DNA of 64,000 nt from Pontibacillus chungwhensis BH030062 (GCF_000770675.1 NZ_AVBG01000008.1:62001-126000), one strand, 5' to 3'. Numbered from the stretch's first letter, positions 25,877-35,636 are shown. Made by a program: numbers and translations. Notes: a model not told the origin generated them from the sequence alone.

Positions 25877-27046
25877 CTATTCAAACGTACCCTTAACAAT
25901 CGCTTCTTTTCCTTCAACCATAAGCCTACCAAGGGCAAATACCGTATCCACTTGAAGATCCTCATCAAGCAAAACAAGATCTGCATCTTTGCCTTTTGAA
26001 AGCTCCCCTTTATGAGTAAGCTTCAGAATATGAGCTGGGTTACTCGTAATCGTTCGGATGGCTGTTTCTAGATCAATGCCTTCCTCTATTATCGCTTCTT
26101 TCACCGCTTTATAAAGCGTATCTACTTTCCCTAACTTCAAGCCAATAAATTCACCATTTGCGTCAAAGTCAGGTAAGCTTGCCTGACCGTCTGAAGTAAA
26201 CGTGATCTGTTCTACAGGAACCTCCGCTTCTAGCATTCTTTTTAGCGCACGTCCACATTTCACTTCTCCCTCTTCAAGGAACTTTGGAATGGTACTTGTT
26301 GTAAAATCAACATAGCCACCTTTCAGCGCGTATTGAATACCTGCTTCAAATAAATGCGGATTCCGGTTCATATGGGTCGGATAGAATTGTTTAATCGGAA
26401 TATCCGTTCCTTCTGCAATTTCTTCTAGGATCGAGACTCCGTCTTTACTATCACCGACGTGAACATTCACAATCCCAGCCTTACCAGAAAGTATCCCACC
26501 AATTCGCGCTTGTGAAGCAATTTTGGCCAATTCTTCAACAGTAGGTTGAGAAGAGCGATGATCAGCTATTGCAATTTCGCCGGCCCCAATAATCAGGTCA
26601 ATTAAAATGAGGTCATCCTCAATCTTTCCCGTCAACGTCTTCACAGGCACTTGATAGGAACCTGTATGAGCATAGCAACTGACCCCTTCCTCTCGCAACG
26701 CTCTCGCCTTTGCAACAAGGTTCGTCATTGTTCGAGTTGTTCCATCTGTCCCTAATACACCTACAAGGGTCGTGATCCCTCCAAGCGTAGCGTCTGTTAA
26801 CTGAAGTTCTGGCGTACGAGTCTTATAGCTACCCTCACCACCACCCCCTGTAATGTGTACATGGGAATCAATAAAACCAGGAACGACTTTTTTTCCAGTC
26901 GCATCCATGACTTTCATATCTACAAAGTTCTCCGGAACCGGGATCGAATCTTGAATCGCTCCGATTTTTTGATCTACGAGTAAAATGTCTTTTTTTCCTA
27001 TATATTGCGGCGCATATACCTCACCATTCTGAATAAGGGTTAGCAT
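25877..27046 (-). CDS. iadA: Isoaspartyl dipeptidase (beta-aspartyl-peptidase)
   Basis: 389 residues, amidohydrolase family. Metal ligands: GFIDSHVHITGGGGEGSY (His-x-His and the family's glycine loop), IADHRSSQPT, VHVGDSKDG, THMNRNPHLFE, and FTSDGQASLP with the catalytic Asp. It cleaves dipeptides with an isoaspartyl bond produced by protein ageing. 24 nt after the yfcC stop, so co-transcribed with a transporter under sigma-54-type control. Confidence 0.93.
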   Translation of the reverse strand: MLTLIQNGEVYAPQYIGKKDILLVDQKIGAIQDSIPVPENFVDMKVMDATGKKVVPGFIDSHVHITGGGGEGSYKTRTPELQLTDATLGGITTLVGVLGTDGTTRTMTNLVAKARALREEGVSCYAHTGSYQVPVKTLTGKIEDDLILIDLIIGAGEIAIADHRSSQPTVEELAKIASQARIGGILSGKAGIVNVHVGDSKDGVSILEEIAEGTDIPIKQFYPTHMNRNPHLFEAGIQYALKGGYVDFTTSTIPKFLEEGEVKCGRALKRMLEAEVPVEQITFTSDGQASLPDFDANGEFIGLKLGKVDTLYKAVKEAIIEEGIDLETAIRTITSNPAHILKLTHKGELSKGKDADLVLLDEDLQVDTVFALGRLMVEGKEAIVKGTFE

Positions 27047-27070
27047 AGATTCTCACACCTTTCCTGCTGT

Positions 27071-28573
27071 CTACACAAAGTTTAGTAAAGAAGCTCCAAT
27101 AACAAACAAGGATCCTCCGATAAATAGTACGACGAAGAATTTAATAACAAACTTAAACCATGTCCCCCACTCTAATCTCGCCGCCCCTAATGATCCCATA
27201 AGGGCCGCAGAGGTTGGAACAATAATATTCGCAAAACCATCGCCTAGCTGGAAAGCAAGTACAGCAACTTGTTTTGTAACACCTGCAAGTTCAGCAAGCG
27301 GAGCCATAAGAGGCATCGTTAATGCAGCCTGTCCAGAACCAGACACAACGAAGAAATTAAATACAGTTTGGAACACATACATAAACCAAGCTGAAATAGC
27401 CGGAGTTACACCGTCAAATAACTGTCCCGCTCCATACAAGATAGTATTTAGAATAGAAGGTTCAGCCGGGTTATCTCCACCTAAAATAATCACAATTCCT
27501 TGCGCCATTCCTACAACTAATGCTGCCGGCAGTAAATCTTTTGCCCCACTAGCAAAAGCATCGGCAATGTCGTTAACCCGCATGTTATTTAATTTAAAGA
27601 GAACTCCAATAATACCTGCCACAAGCCCCATAGTGAAGAATTGGCTTGCGATCTCAGGAATATAGTAAGCATGCTCTACAACGCCCCAAATAATCCATGT
27701 AATACCGGCTAACACAGTGAACAGGACAAGAATGTGGCCTGTTTTAAAATGGACATCCAAGTCTTTTGATTTAAAGTCTTCCCTAAAATACTCGTCAGAT
27801 TGATACGATAGCGAGCGAGTTGGCTGCTTCCGAATCTTATTTGCGTACCACCATGTGTAAGCAATTCCTAACAGCGTGAAAAATGCCCACATCGCAATAC
27901 GAAAAGGTGCACCTGAGAATACCGGAACTCCCGCGACACCTTGAGCAATAGCTACTCCAAAAGGGTTCATCCACGAAGTTGCAAACCCAATTTGAGTTGC
28001 TACATACGTAATCATGACTCCTGTTATTGCATCATAGCCAAGTGCAACAACTAAAGGAACGAGGATCATAGCAAAAGCTATTGCTTCTTCCCCCATACCA
28101 AATACTGCTCCACCTAGAGAAAAGAGAAAGAATAAGATTGGAATAACAAGTCCTTCTTTCCCTTTCGTTTTATCAATAACAGAAAGAATACCCTCTTCAA
28201 TCGCACGGGTGCGAATGATAATTCCAAAAGCACCCCCCACAATGATAATAAAAGCGATAACTCCAACAGCAGATCCCCATTTACTTCCTGAAACGAGTCC
28301 TTCAAAAACGTAGTTTAAGAAACCAGCGCCTCCTCCAGGTTCAAATAAACTTGTTCCTTCCTGCTCTCCTTCAACATAACTGAAGCTATCCGGAACCAGG
28401 ACCGTTTCTGTCTGGGTTTCTCCACCTTTCTCATACGTAACCTCTTTTGTCTCGAATACACCAGCTGGAACCACATAAGTCAGAACAGCTGCCAATACAA
28501 CGACAAAAAAGATAATAACGTACGTATGAGGCACCGTTATCCCTTTCTTTGGTTCTCTTTGATCATTCTCCAT
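27071..28573 (-). CDS. YfcC-family (DcuC/ion transporter superfamily) permease
   Basis: 500 residues with about 12 membrane segments. YfcC-type features: PHTYVIIFFVVVLAAVLTYVVPAG at the N-terminus (short form PHTYVI), GAFGIIIRTRAIEEGI, GMGEEAIAFA, GLALPLMAPL-like (ALTMPLMAPLAELAG), FQLGDGFANIIVPTSAALMG. Substrates of the family are amino acids, arginine/ornithine or dicarboxylates. Its place before iadA suggests import of aspartyl or isoaspartyl peptides or aspartate; inferred. AGGGAGG ribosome site. Confidence 0.87.
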   Translation of the reverse strand: MENDQREPKKGITVPHTYVIIFFVVVLAAVLTYVVPAGVFETKEVTYEKGGETQTETVLVPDSFSYVEGEQEGTSLFEPGGGAGFLNYVFEGLVSGSKWGSAVGVIAFIIIVGGAFGIIIRTRAIEEGILSVIDKTKGKEGLVIPILFFLFSLGGAVFGMGEEAIAFAMILVPLVVALGYDAITGVMITYVATQIGFATSWMNPFGVAIAQGVAGVPVFSGAPFRIAMWAFFTLLGIAYTWWYANKIRKQPTRSLSYQSDEYFREDFKSKDLDVHFKTGHILVLFTVLAGITWIIWGVVEHAYYIPEIASQFFTMGLVAGIIGVLFKLNNMRVNDIADAFASGAKDLLPAALVVGMAQGIVIILGGDNPAEPSILNTILYGAGQLFDGVTPAISAWFMYVFQTVFNFFVVSGSGQAALTMPLMAPLAELAGVTKQVAVLAFQLGDGFANIIVPTSAALMGSLGAARLEWGTWFKFVIKFFVVLFIGGSLFVIGASLLNFV

Positions 28574-28610
28574 TTTAATTCCTCCCTGTAATGGTCTTAT
28601 CTAGAACAGA

Positions 28611-28627
28611 TGCAAAAATCATGCCAA
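28611..28627 (-). promoter_or_regulatory. Sigma-54 (-24/-12) promoter of yfcC-iadA
   Basis: Minus strand TTGGCATGATTTTTGCA matches the consensus YTGGCACGRNNNTTGCW at all but one position (T for C at the seventh), with the invariant GG and GC correctly spaced. It lies 38 nt upstream of the yfcC start, facing away from the sigma-54 activator gene. Confidence 0.88.
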
Positions 28628-28636
28628 CTCAATAAT

Positions 28637-28657
28637 CTGAATTTTCTGGCCTGAATT
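28637..28657. promoter_or_regulatory. Possible activator-binding direct repeat
   Basis: CTGAATT occurs twice, 14 bp apart (28637-28643, 28651-28657), between the divergent promoters. It is a candidate activator or other regulator site; the AATTTTCTGG within it is also a weak CodY-like match. Confidence 0.4.
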
Positions 28658-28688
28658 GGTTCATAATCTCTTACCCGATCGTTTCAGG

Positions 28689-28698
28689 GTGTTATAAT
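28689..28698 (+). promoter_or_regulatory. Extended -10 promoter of the activator gene
   Basis: TG-T-TATAAT (28690-28698) 32 nt before the ATG; no good -35, as allowed for extended -10 promoters. Confidence 0.55.
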
Positions 28699-28729
28699 TA
28701 AACCAATAACAACCTAAAAGGAGAATTCA

Positions 28730-30742
28730 ATGAGAAAACAAGAGCTCGTCTTATTAGCCGGAACTACCGAAACACAAAATACGCTTCAAGGCCAGCTAAA
28801 CGATATCCTCGGAGAATTCATTACCATACACAGCTATGCCTCCGAAGATTGGCTACCAGGAATACTAACAGATCAACTCGTTATCTATTCTTCCGCTATC
28901 ATAGATGAAGAAGTTCAACACGTAGTAGGGCAAGGATGTAAAGTCATCGTAGCTCGCCGTACCACAAACTATGAATATATCGATCAACTTTTTGAACTCC
29001 CAAAAGGTGAGAGGGTTTTATACGTTAATGACTTCCCCCAAACAGCAGAAGAATCAATCGAGACACTCCAGAAAATCGGAATCCAACACATCCATTACGT
29101 CCCTTATTATCCAGGCAAAACACTTACCCCCGAACAGCAAACCATTAAAACGGCCATTACACCTGGCGAGATGCATTTAATTCCTGACTCAGTTACACAG
29201 AAGATTAACATCGGGGTTCGCCTGATTGACATTACCACCCTTATGGAGATTTTAGAGCACTTTAACCTTAAAGAAGCTTTAGGTGGGGAGATTTCCGATC
29301 GCTATACTAGAAAGATCATAGAACTAAGTCACCATCTTTCTCTCGTAAACCAGCAGACTACTCTATTGAACCAGCATTTGAAACATGTGGTTGATGGAGT
29401 GAATGACGGGGTCGTTGCCTTTGATTCAAGAGGAAAAATTACCGTTTTTAATCAAGTGGCTGAACAGTATACTGGCGTACCTTCCGTTCATGCGATTGGG
29501 AAACACATTCAATATATTTTTAAGCAAGACTCTCTTCTCTCGTTTATTTTTCAAAACGATGAAACAAGCCGTTACTTTACCATTAACGGAATGAACTTGA
29601 TGGTTTATCGCTTCCATTTAAACGAAGAAGATACGACCGTTATTATTTTTAAGAATACAGACGAGACCATCTCTATGCAAAAAGCAGCTCGTCACGACCT
29701 CCTCCAAAAGGGTTATATCGCTAAATATACGTTTGACGATATCATCGGTAACAGTCCAATCGTTTTAAAAACAAAGCAAATCGCGAACCGCCTCGCCCAA
29801 ACGGAACTCCCTGTTCTAATCCAAGGAGAAAGCGGAACAGGAAAAGAACTGTATGCAAATGCGATCCACAACGTTTCATCGAGAAAATATCAACCATTTC
29901 TAGCTGTTAACTTTAGCGCTTTACCTGAAGACTTACTAGAGAGTGAACTTTTCGGATACGAAGAAGGAGCTTTCACTGGGGCTAAAAAGGGAGGCAAGAG
30001 GGGACTATTCGAACAAGCCGATGGAGGAACCATTTTTCTCGATGAGATAGGTGATGTAAGCGTGAAGATGCAAGCAAGACTTCTCCGTGTCATTCAAGAG
30101 TTGGAAATCCGCCGTATAGGAGGAAATAAAAATATCCCGATAGACGTCCGCATTGTTGCTGCAACAAACAAGGACCTACTCAAACTCATTGAACAAGGGG
30201 CGTTCAGAGAAGACCTCTATCATCGCCTAAAAGTGTTAACTTTATCTTTGCCACCGTTACGAGAGCGAACTGGAGATATTCCTAAACTCGCAGCCACGTT
30301 CATAAGGGAGCAAACTCATGAAGAGATCCATATCTCCTCTCCAGTAATGAATCAATTGAAGATGAATCCCTGGAACGGCAATATCAGGGAACTAAAGAAT
30401 ACCATATCCTATATGCTTGCCGTACGTGAATCCAACGAATTAAAGAGCGATGATTTACCAAACCCCGTTTCTTATCAACCTGAAACTACGCAGGCCACCA
30501 CTGAAGATATTGTAGAGAAACAAGAGCAAGTCGAGCTCCTTCAAGTCATCTATGACCTCAACCAACATCAAGGCAGGGCAAGTCGAAGTAAAATTACCCA
30601 AAGGACACCTCTATCCGAGCAACAAGTTCGATTGAGACTCCACAAGCTACAAGAGAAAGGTTACATTCAAGTTGGAAAAGGCCGATCAGGAACAGCAATT
30701 ACCGATGCTGGCGTTTCATTTTTACAAAGTCAATCCTTATAA
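28730..30742 (+). CDS. Sigma-54-dependent activator with PAS, AAA+ and winged-helix C-terminus
   Basis: 670 residues. N-terminal sensor region of about 200 residues (PrpR-N-like fold possible), PAS about 215-320 ([13 protein letters not shown]), AAA+ core with Walker A GESGTGKE (366-373), the sigma-54 contact loop GAFTGA (413-418) and Walker B GTIFLDEI (433-440), then [12 protein letters not shown]. The usual Fis-type HTH is missing; instead residues about 595-670 look like a winged helix (RSKITQ...[19 protein letters not shown]). Divergent to the sigma-54 promoter of yfcC-iadA, its evident target. AAAGGAG ribosome site. Confidence 0.92.
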   Translation: MRKQELVLLAGTTETQNTLQGQLNDILGEFITIHSYASEDWLPGILTDQLVIYSSAIIDEEVQHVVGQGCKVIVARRTTNYEYIDQLFELPKGERVLYVNDFPQTAEESIETLQKIGIQHIHYVPYYPGKTLTPEQQTIKTAITPGEMHLIPDSVTQKINIGVRLIDITTLMEILEHFNLKEALGGEISDRYTRKIIELSHHLSLVNQQTTLLNQHLKHVVDGVNDGVVAFDSRGKITVFNQVAEQYTGVPSVHAIGKHIQYIFKQDSLLSFIFQNDETSRYFTINGMNLMVYRFHLNEEDTTVIIFKNTDETISMQKAARHDLLQKGYIAKYTFDDIIGNSPIVLKTKQIANRLAQTELPVLIQGESGTGKELYANAIHNVSSRKYQPFLAVNFSALPEDLLESELFGYEEGAFTGAKKGGKRGLFEQADGGTIFLDEIGDVSVKMQARLLRVIQELEIRRIGGNKNIPIDVRIVAATNKDLLKLIEQGAFREDLYHRLKVLTLSLPPLRERTGDIPKLAATFIREQTHEEIHISSPVMNQLKMNPWNGNIRELKNTISYMLAVRESNELKSDDLPNPVSYQPETTQATTEDIVEKQEQVELLQVIYDLNQHQGRASRSKITQRTPLSEQQVRLRLHKLQEKGYIQVGKGRSGTAITDAGVSFLQSQSL

Positions 30743-30750
30743 TGAAAAGG

Positions 30751-30794
30751 TAAATCCCCCAAGCATTTATGAATCTAATGTTTGGGGGATCTTT
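30751..30794 (+). terminator. Terminator of the activator gene
   Basis: AAATCCCCCA(A) pairs with (T)TTGGGGGATCTTT across a long loop, 10 nt after the stop. Confidence 0.7.
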
Positions 30795-30808
30795 GCCTAT
30801 GGCGTGGC

Positions 30809-30847
30809 AAAAAAAATCGGCCCCCCTTTAAGGTGCTCCGATTTTTA
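30809..30847 (-). terminator. Terminator of the PAS kinase gene
   Basis: AAATCGG ... CCGATTT stem with an inner CCTTAAAGG, followed by a T-run on the minus strand; it begins at the stop codon. Confidence 0.8.
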
Positions 30848-32758
30848 ATCTGAATGTATGAAAGGTAATGTAATCGTAACTGTTGTACCATACCCGATTG
30901 TACTTTTATATCGAATGGTACCCCCTAAGCTCTCAATAAATTTAGTAGTGACCATCATACCAAGACCTGTCCCCTTTTCCTTTGTCGTGAAGAAGGGTTC
31001 ACCGATTCTTTTGAGTTTTTCTGGCTCAATTCCTTTTCCGCTATCAGAGATGTTAATGACAACACTATCTATATCAGCCTTATATATTCCGACTACTGTA
31101 AGGTCCCCAGGGCCTTCCATAGCTTCAATCGCATTTTTTACAATGTTAATAAAGATTTGTTTTAATCGCTTCGGATCTGAAGGGAGGTCTGGTATTGCTG
31201 CATCAAAATCTGTTGTCACTTTAATGCCACCTTGGCGACATTGAGCTCGAAATAGAGCAAGGACATAATGGATAACATCAATAAGATTTGTATCTTCAAG
31301 CTCAACTTCCTGTTCCGGTTTAGCTAACAACATAAATTCATTCACAATCGCTTCAATTCGAGATAATTCTGAGAAAACGATATCCCCATATTGCCCATTA
31401 TTGGCTTGTCCTGACATCATCAATTGTAAAAAGCCTTTAATAGACGTGAGAGGATTCTTGATTTCGTGAGCAATTCCGGCAGCAACACGCGTAATCGTCT
31501 CAAACTGTTCAGACCGAGCAATAAGCTCGTCTTTTTCTTTAATATCCGTGATATCTTCATGAACCCCAACAATCATAACCCTTTCTGCTTTCTCTAAAGG
31601 GTAGCCTTTTGTACGGATCCACTTCCACACACCCGGCTCATACTCAAATCGGTATTCACATGCCGTCTTCTCGGCCCCCATTTGACGGAAGGCTCTCACT
31701 ACACGATCCCTATCCCCCACATGAATGCGGTCTAACCATGTAGTATAATCCCTCTCAACATCTCCTATTGAGAGACCAAAAATTGATTCAAATGTTGGAC
31801 TCATGTACTCCCATGTTTGGAAATTGGATGACAGAACCCAGAATGCTTCATTAATGTTATCAGCCAGTAATGAAAAACGTTCCTCTGTTTCCTGCAACGC
31901 ATGAATGTAGGTATTTACCTCTGTAATATCCTGAATAAAGACAGTAAGTTCATCATTAGAAGGGTAAGCAGTAACATCCACCACCCTACCTCTCCCATAA
32001 ATATAATCTTGGAACTTTACAACCTGATTCAGTTGAAAAGCTTGTTTGAAATGAAGGTAGTAGTTTTGATAGACATCACTTGGGAATACCTCCCACAAAT
32101 TGTGATTGCACAACGTTTCTGAAGAACGGCCGAGTATTTCTTCAAGCGTAGGGTTCACGTACAAAATCTCCCAGTCCCTACTGATCACCGCGAATCCATG
32201 AGGAATGTGCTCCACAACTTCTTTCAAACGATTATAGACAACCGAACTTCCACCTGGTGCTTCAAGAAACCGTTCTAAACTCTTAGTATTTAAGGATTGG
32301 TTATTCAGTTGGTCATCTATCAAAGAAAGCCAAGTCATAAAATGATCGACTGATTGCGAAGCCGGAATCGTCCCTAATTGACCATCAATCTGATAGCTCC
32401 CTTTGCTTTCATTCGCCAAGGAAGGGGAACCCGTAACCATAACTCTGTTAGAAGAAAGCCTCTTCATAACCCCTTCAAATCTAATCCCCTCAGGACTCGT
32501 CATAAAAACATCTACAGAAGTGTCACCACCATCATCCTCAAGCCCACTTTGTCCCCTTTCGTTAAACATAGATATCCACTCATCACGATTAATCACCGAG
32601 TGATCTAACTTGAACAACTCCATGAATTGTTCATTAACTCGTACCTCACCTTTCTCTTCATTTAATAAACACAGCCACTTCCCCGCTACATTAAACATTT
32701 CCAAACACTCGTCTATAAGAAAGTGCTCTTCCACCTTTTCAGTTTGAACCACACACAT
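30845..32758 (-). CDS. Orphan multi-PAS sensor histidine kinase
   Basis: About 637 residues, no membrane segment. Three or more PAS-like units: an early one (about 25-95), PHGFAVISRDWEILYVNPTLEEILG (second) and NINEAFWVLSSNFQTWEYMSPTFESIFG with a PAC (third). HisKA H-box RVAAGIAHEIKNPLTSIKGF, then N-box NAIEAM, G1 DSGKGI, G2 GTGLGMMV. No response regulator is adjacent, as for the sporulation kinases KinA/KinE that feed Spo0F; that role is an inference. The start at 32758 (AAGGA 10 nt upstream) is preferred; other in-frame starts lie upstream. Confidence 0.88.
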   Translation of the reverse strand: MCVVQTEKVEEHFLIDECLEMFNVAGKWLCLLNEEKGEVRVNEQFMELFKLDHSVINRDEWISMFNERGQSGLEDDGGDTSVDVFMTSPEGIRFEGVMKRLSSNRVMVTGSPSLANESKGSYQIDGQLGTIPASQSVDHFMTWLSLIDDQLNNQSLNTKSLERFLEAPGGSSVVYNRLKEVVEHIPHGFAVISRDWEILYVNPTLEEILGRSSETLCNHNLWEVFPSDVYQNYYLHFKQAFQLNQVVKFQDYIYGRGRVVDVTAYPSNDELTVFIQDITEVNTYIHALQETEERFSLLADNINEAFWVLSSNFQTWEYMSPTFESIFGLSIGDVERDYTTWLDRIHVGDRDRVVRAFRQMGAEKTACEYRFEYEPGVWKWIRTKGYPLEKAERVMIVGVHEDITDIKEKDELIARSEQFETITRVAAGIAHEIKNPLTSIKGFLQLMMSGQANNGQYGDIVFSELSRIEAIVNEFMLLAKPEQEVELEDTNLIDVIHYVLALFRAQCRQGGIKVTTDFDAAIPDLPSDPKRLKQIFINIVKNAIEAMEGPGDLTVVGIYKADIDSVVINISDSGKGIEPEKLKRIGEPFFTTKEKGTGLGMMVTTKFIESLGGTIRYKSTIGYGTTVTITLPFIHSD

Positions 32759-32894
32759 CCCTCTCTTTTCCTTGATCGCGTAGTTCTTTCTCATCAAGTA
32801 CACGTATAATAGTACTCTCATCATATACTAAATAAGTAAAAGTTTGTATAGATTCGAGGGTATTTTCGGTTATTCGCTACCATTCGACAAAAAC

Positions 32895-33222
32895 CTCAAT
32901 AAATGAGCCGAAAAGGCCCGTTACGTTCATGAGTGCTTGGGCTTGAGGTGAACGGCCCCACACCGCATCAAGAGATCTGGTGTCACCCTGTACGGCATGT
33001 TCCCGTCACACCTTATACGGCAGAGGTGGTTCGGGAAATTGCGAGACTCCTGCGGCAGTAGGAGCCTAGGGGAGACCCCGGAGGGAGCGAATGCGACTGA
33101 GGAGGCTCCCCAGCTCGCCGCGGAAAGCGAGTGATTTCCCGAACCACCTCCCCCCCAATAACGCATACGGGAACATTCTCTCAGCTTCGTGTCTTCAAGA
33201 TTAATTCCCCATTCTTGAACAA
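32895..33222. repeat. Family-1 hairpin element lacking the first module (module e only)
   Basis: Outer segments GGCCCGTTACG, GAGTGCTTGGGCTTG, GTGAACGGCCCCAC and CATTCTCTCAGCTTC match the MITE at 55781-56344, but the whole first hairpin is absent (junction at about 32944). Module e has exact 17-nt arms at 33023-33039 and 33134-33150 (GAGGTGGTTCGGGAAAT type). The tail ATTCTTGAACAAG is that of the MITE right end, which then breaks off. No gene between 32759 and 33254. Confidence 0.85.
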
Positions 33223-33228
33223 GAGAGC

Positions 33229-33266
33229 AAAAAAAGACCAACCAAGGCAAAGCCCTAGTTGGTCAT
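33229..33266 (-). terminator. Terminator of the WG-repeat gene
   Basis: GACCAAC(T/C) ... GTTGGTC stem with a seven-T run on the minus strand; overlaps the last codons. Confidence 0.82.
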
Positions 33267-34973
33267 ATTGCTATGGAAGGACCTCCAGAAGGACCCGTTA
33301 TAATCAATAAGTTCGCTGATACGCTCAAATGGTATTTCAAACGTAGGGAAACCTGCTACATAAGGAGCAATTTCATAAGGGGCATAATACAAGAACAAAG
33401 ATGTATCGTTCACATAAAACGGCTGATCGGGATCTACTTTCACATCTACATCGTCAAAATAATAAGAGTCATCCTCTTCTCTAATCTGCTCATTGACTAG
33501 CTTTGTTAATACTTCAGCATAAGAGCTTCCTTCTTTGAAGAGATCCGATAGTTGATAGATTGTACCATCAACCAGATTCAGGTTAGCATGCCGTTTTGTT
33601 GGCATAGGATGAGCAGCTCCAAAGTAATATTGCGAGCCGTTTAATTCAATAACGACAAGATCTTTATGGAAATAATCTATCGCGAAATCACCGAAATAGC
33701 TGTAATCGAGCTTCTTTTCTTTTGGGATTTCCTTAACCTGTGACATCTCTTTTAATGTTTCGTTGACTTCTTTTTGAACAGCCGTATCATCCATCCCTCT
33801 TACGACTGGGTAGTAGACGAGATAATCGATATTTGGTTTGTACTTCATCTTCAAAATTCGAAACTGGTTATTCAGTCTTATTGTCCTCTTTGGCCTCCAT
33901 ATCACTTCCCCTTCTTGTGTTAAATAGAGAAGCTCATAGTCAATCATAGCTTTAATAAGAGGGCCTTCTATCGAGAGGCTGCCTTGCCCTGGCAAGACCG
34001 GTTTGTTTTGCGCAATATTTCCTTTACGATTAAGGAAAAATGTATTCTCATCATCATGGGCGGATGCCAATCCTTTCTCATAGTCCAATACATTTTGATA
34101 ACGAAATGGAGATAAAAGGTCACCATTTAAATCCGCTATAGCATATTTACTCCCAAGATACGGTTGGTCAGGGACAATGGCTTTGCCGATCGCTATCCTC
34201 TTCTCCCCCAACCGATTGATATCATCATGAACAGGTTGTAAGATTTGGTTGCCTTTTGGGTCAATCAGTCCATACTTAAAGATATAATCTTCAGTCACGG
34301 TGACAACTGCACGCCCTTCTTTAAAAGCCTGCACGTAATCATAAGAAGGTTCAATGACCACCCGTCCTCTTTCGTTAATATAACCGTATTTCCCACCCTT
34401 ATCTTGTTGAAAGGCGAGCATTCCTTCGCCATAATTGCCAACATACGGGTAATTATAGGTATAAAAAGGATTTCCATCTCGGTTAATTAAAGCGTATTGA
34501 TTCTCCTTGACCTGCACAACTGCCCTCGCATCTTTAAATGGGTCACCGGACAAGTATTGAGCAGGAATTGCTTCTTGCCCCTGATTATTTAAATAACCGT
34601 AATACGTCGTTCCTTCTTTCTCTTCACTAAATAAGGCTAAACCATTTTGATACTCTCCAATGTAAGAGTAGGCTTTGGGTGTGAGGATCGTCCCTTTCTC
34701 ATTAATAACCTGAAACCCATTATTTCTATAAACGGCTGCTCGCCCTTCACTGAATCCCGTAATGGATTCATATATAGGTTCAACAACATATTCGCCTTTT
34801 ATATTAATAACTCCATTTCGCTGATCCACTTCCACTACTGCTAACCCATTATTCTGAAAATCCCTTGCATATGAGTACTTAGGCGCAATTTTAATGTCGC
34901 CTTTACGATCAATATATCCCCATTTTTCCCCCTCATCCGTTTGAACCAATACCGGAAATCGCTTGATAGACAT
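33255..34973 (-). CDS. WG-repeat protein with C-terminal DUF3298-type domain
   Basis: 572 residues. From residue 1 to about 330 are eight to nine WG repeats (for example WGYIDRKGDIKIAPKY, YGYINERGRVVIEPSYD, YGLIDPKGNQILQP), each of about 35-45 residues. Residues about 370-560 resemble DUF3298/DUF4163 proteins (YYFGAAHPMPTKRHANLNL, PYEIAPYVAGFP), often found as peptidoglycan-deacetylase-associated or RsiV-like lysozyme-sensing domains. No signal peptide is visible, so cell location is unclear. AGGGGGGGAG ribosome site. Confidence 0.85.
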   Translation of the reverse strand: MSIKRFPVLVQTDEGEKWGYIDRKGDIKIAPKYSYARDFQNNGLAVVEVDQRNGVINIKGEYVVEPIYESITGFSEGRAAVYRNNGFQVINEKGTILTPKAYSYIGEYQNGLALFSEEKEGTTYYGYLNNQGQEAIPAQYLSGDPFKDARAVVQVKENQYALINRDGNPFYTYNYPYVGNYGEGMLAFQQDKGGKYGYINERGRVVIEPSYDYVQAFKEGRAVVTVTEDYIFKYGLIDPKGNQILQPVHDDINRLGEKRIAIGKAIVPDQPYLGSKYAIADLNGDLLSPFRYQNVLDYEKGLASAHDDENTFFLNRKGNIAQNKPVLPGQGSLSIEGPLIKAMIDYELLYLTQEGEVIWRPKRTIRLNNQFRILKMKYKPNIDYLVYYPVVRGMDDTAVQKEVNETLKEMSQVKEIPKEKKLDYSYFGDFAIDYFHKDLVVIELNGSQYYFGAAHPMPTKRHANLNLVDGTIYQLSDLFKEGSSYAEVLTKLVNEQIREEDDSYYFDDVDVKVDPDQPFYVNDTSLFLYYAPYEIAPYVAGFPTFEIPFERISELIDYNGSFWRSFHSNMTN

Positions 34974-35093
34974 AGCAGCTCCCCCCCTAAATGAACACGT
35001 TTACATTAGTTTATTCGCCCATTTGCATAATGTGCTTAGACTGTCGTAAAAGTTAGCCAATTAACATATAGTGACAAAAAGGAGGAGATCAAG

Positions 35094-35288
35094 ATCGCGG
35101 ATATAAAAGTTAGAGACAACGGCCCTTTATTCGTAACGGGGGACTTCACACTTAAAGATGCTACAGGCAAACCATTTACTACGAAAAAAGGGTGCTCCCT
35201 ATGCAGGTGTGGGCGATCTAATAACAAACCCTTTTGTGACGGAGCACATAAAGGCGTTTTTAAAGACGAATCCCGCGCCAGCGAATAA
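35094..35288 (+). CDS. CDGSH iron-sulfur domain protein, apparent ATC start
   Basis: 64 residues. The CDGSH pattern C-x-C-x2-S-x3-P-x-C-D-G-x-H is exact: CRCGRSNNKPFCDGAH, which binds a 2Fe-2S cluster through three Cys and one His. The N-terminus (ADIKVRDNGPLFVTGDF) aligns with the usual MADIK start of Bacillus homologues, but the Met codon is replaced by ATC, placed 8 nt after a strong AAAGGAGG site. No ATG, GTG or TTG is in frame upstream or near. Either a rare start codon, a lost gene, or a sequence error. Own terminator follows. Confidence 0.8.
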   Translation: MADIKVRDNGPLFVTGDFTLKDATGKPFTTKKGCSLCRCGRSNNKPFCDGAHKGVFKDESRASE

Positions 35289-35319
35289 GGTTCAGGTATA
35301 TAAAAATCATATTACGCAC

Positions 35320-35356
35320 AAAAAGCGACCTTTCTTAAACAAGAAAGGTCGCTTTT
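35320..35356. terminator. Bidirectional terminator
   Basis: AAAAAGCGACCTTTCTT / AAGAAAGGTCGCTTTT stem between convergent genes. Confidence 0.9.
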
Positions 35357-35357
35357 A

Positions 35358-35636
35358 TTAAGAGACTTCATTTACTTTAAACAATGCATCGACTTTTTGT
35401 GCCAGTTCCGATATGAATCGGTTCACATCTGGCGGAACAGTTTGTTGACTCTTCCATTCTACTTCTCTGCTATTCATCATTTTCGGGCGGCTCGATACAA
35501 ATACCCATCCAACGTTCCCTTTCTTTACAAAAGCCGTCCATAGCCATTCCTCACGTTCCCCAACACTTACGCCCACGAGCTTGTGTTCAGCTCTGCGGTT
35601 GCCACTACGCTCAATTCGTTTCAGTTGATGCTTCAA
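35358..35636 (-). CDS. Small hypothetical protein
   Basis: 92 residues, basic N-terminal half, no signal or membrane segment; contains WLWTAFVKKGNVGWVFVSSRP and RFISELAQKVDALFKV. Not recognised. TTG 35636 has AAGGAG 8 nt upstream; the GTG at 35645 sits directly on that site. The terminator and good ribosome site support a real gene. Confidence 0.6.
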   Translation of the reverse strand: MKHQLKRIERSGNRRAEHKLVGVSVGEREEWLWTAFVKKGNVGWVFVSSRPKMMNSREVEWKSQQTVPPDVNRFISELAQKVDALFKVNEVS

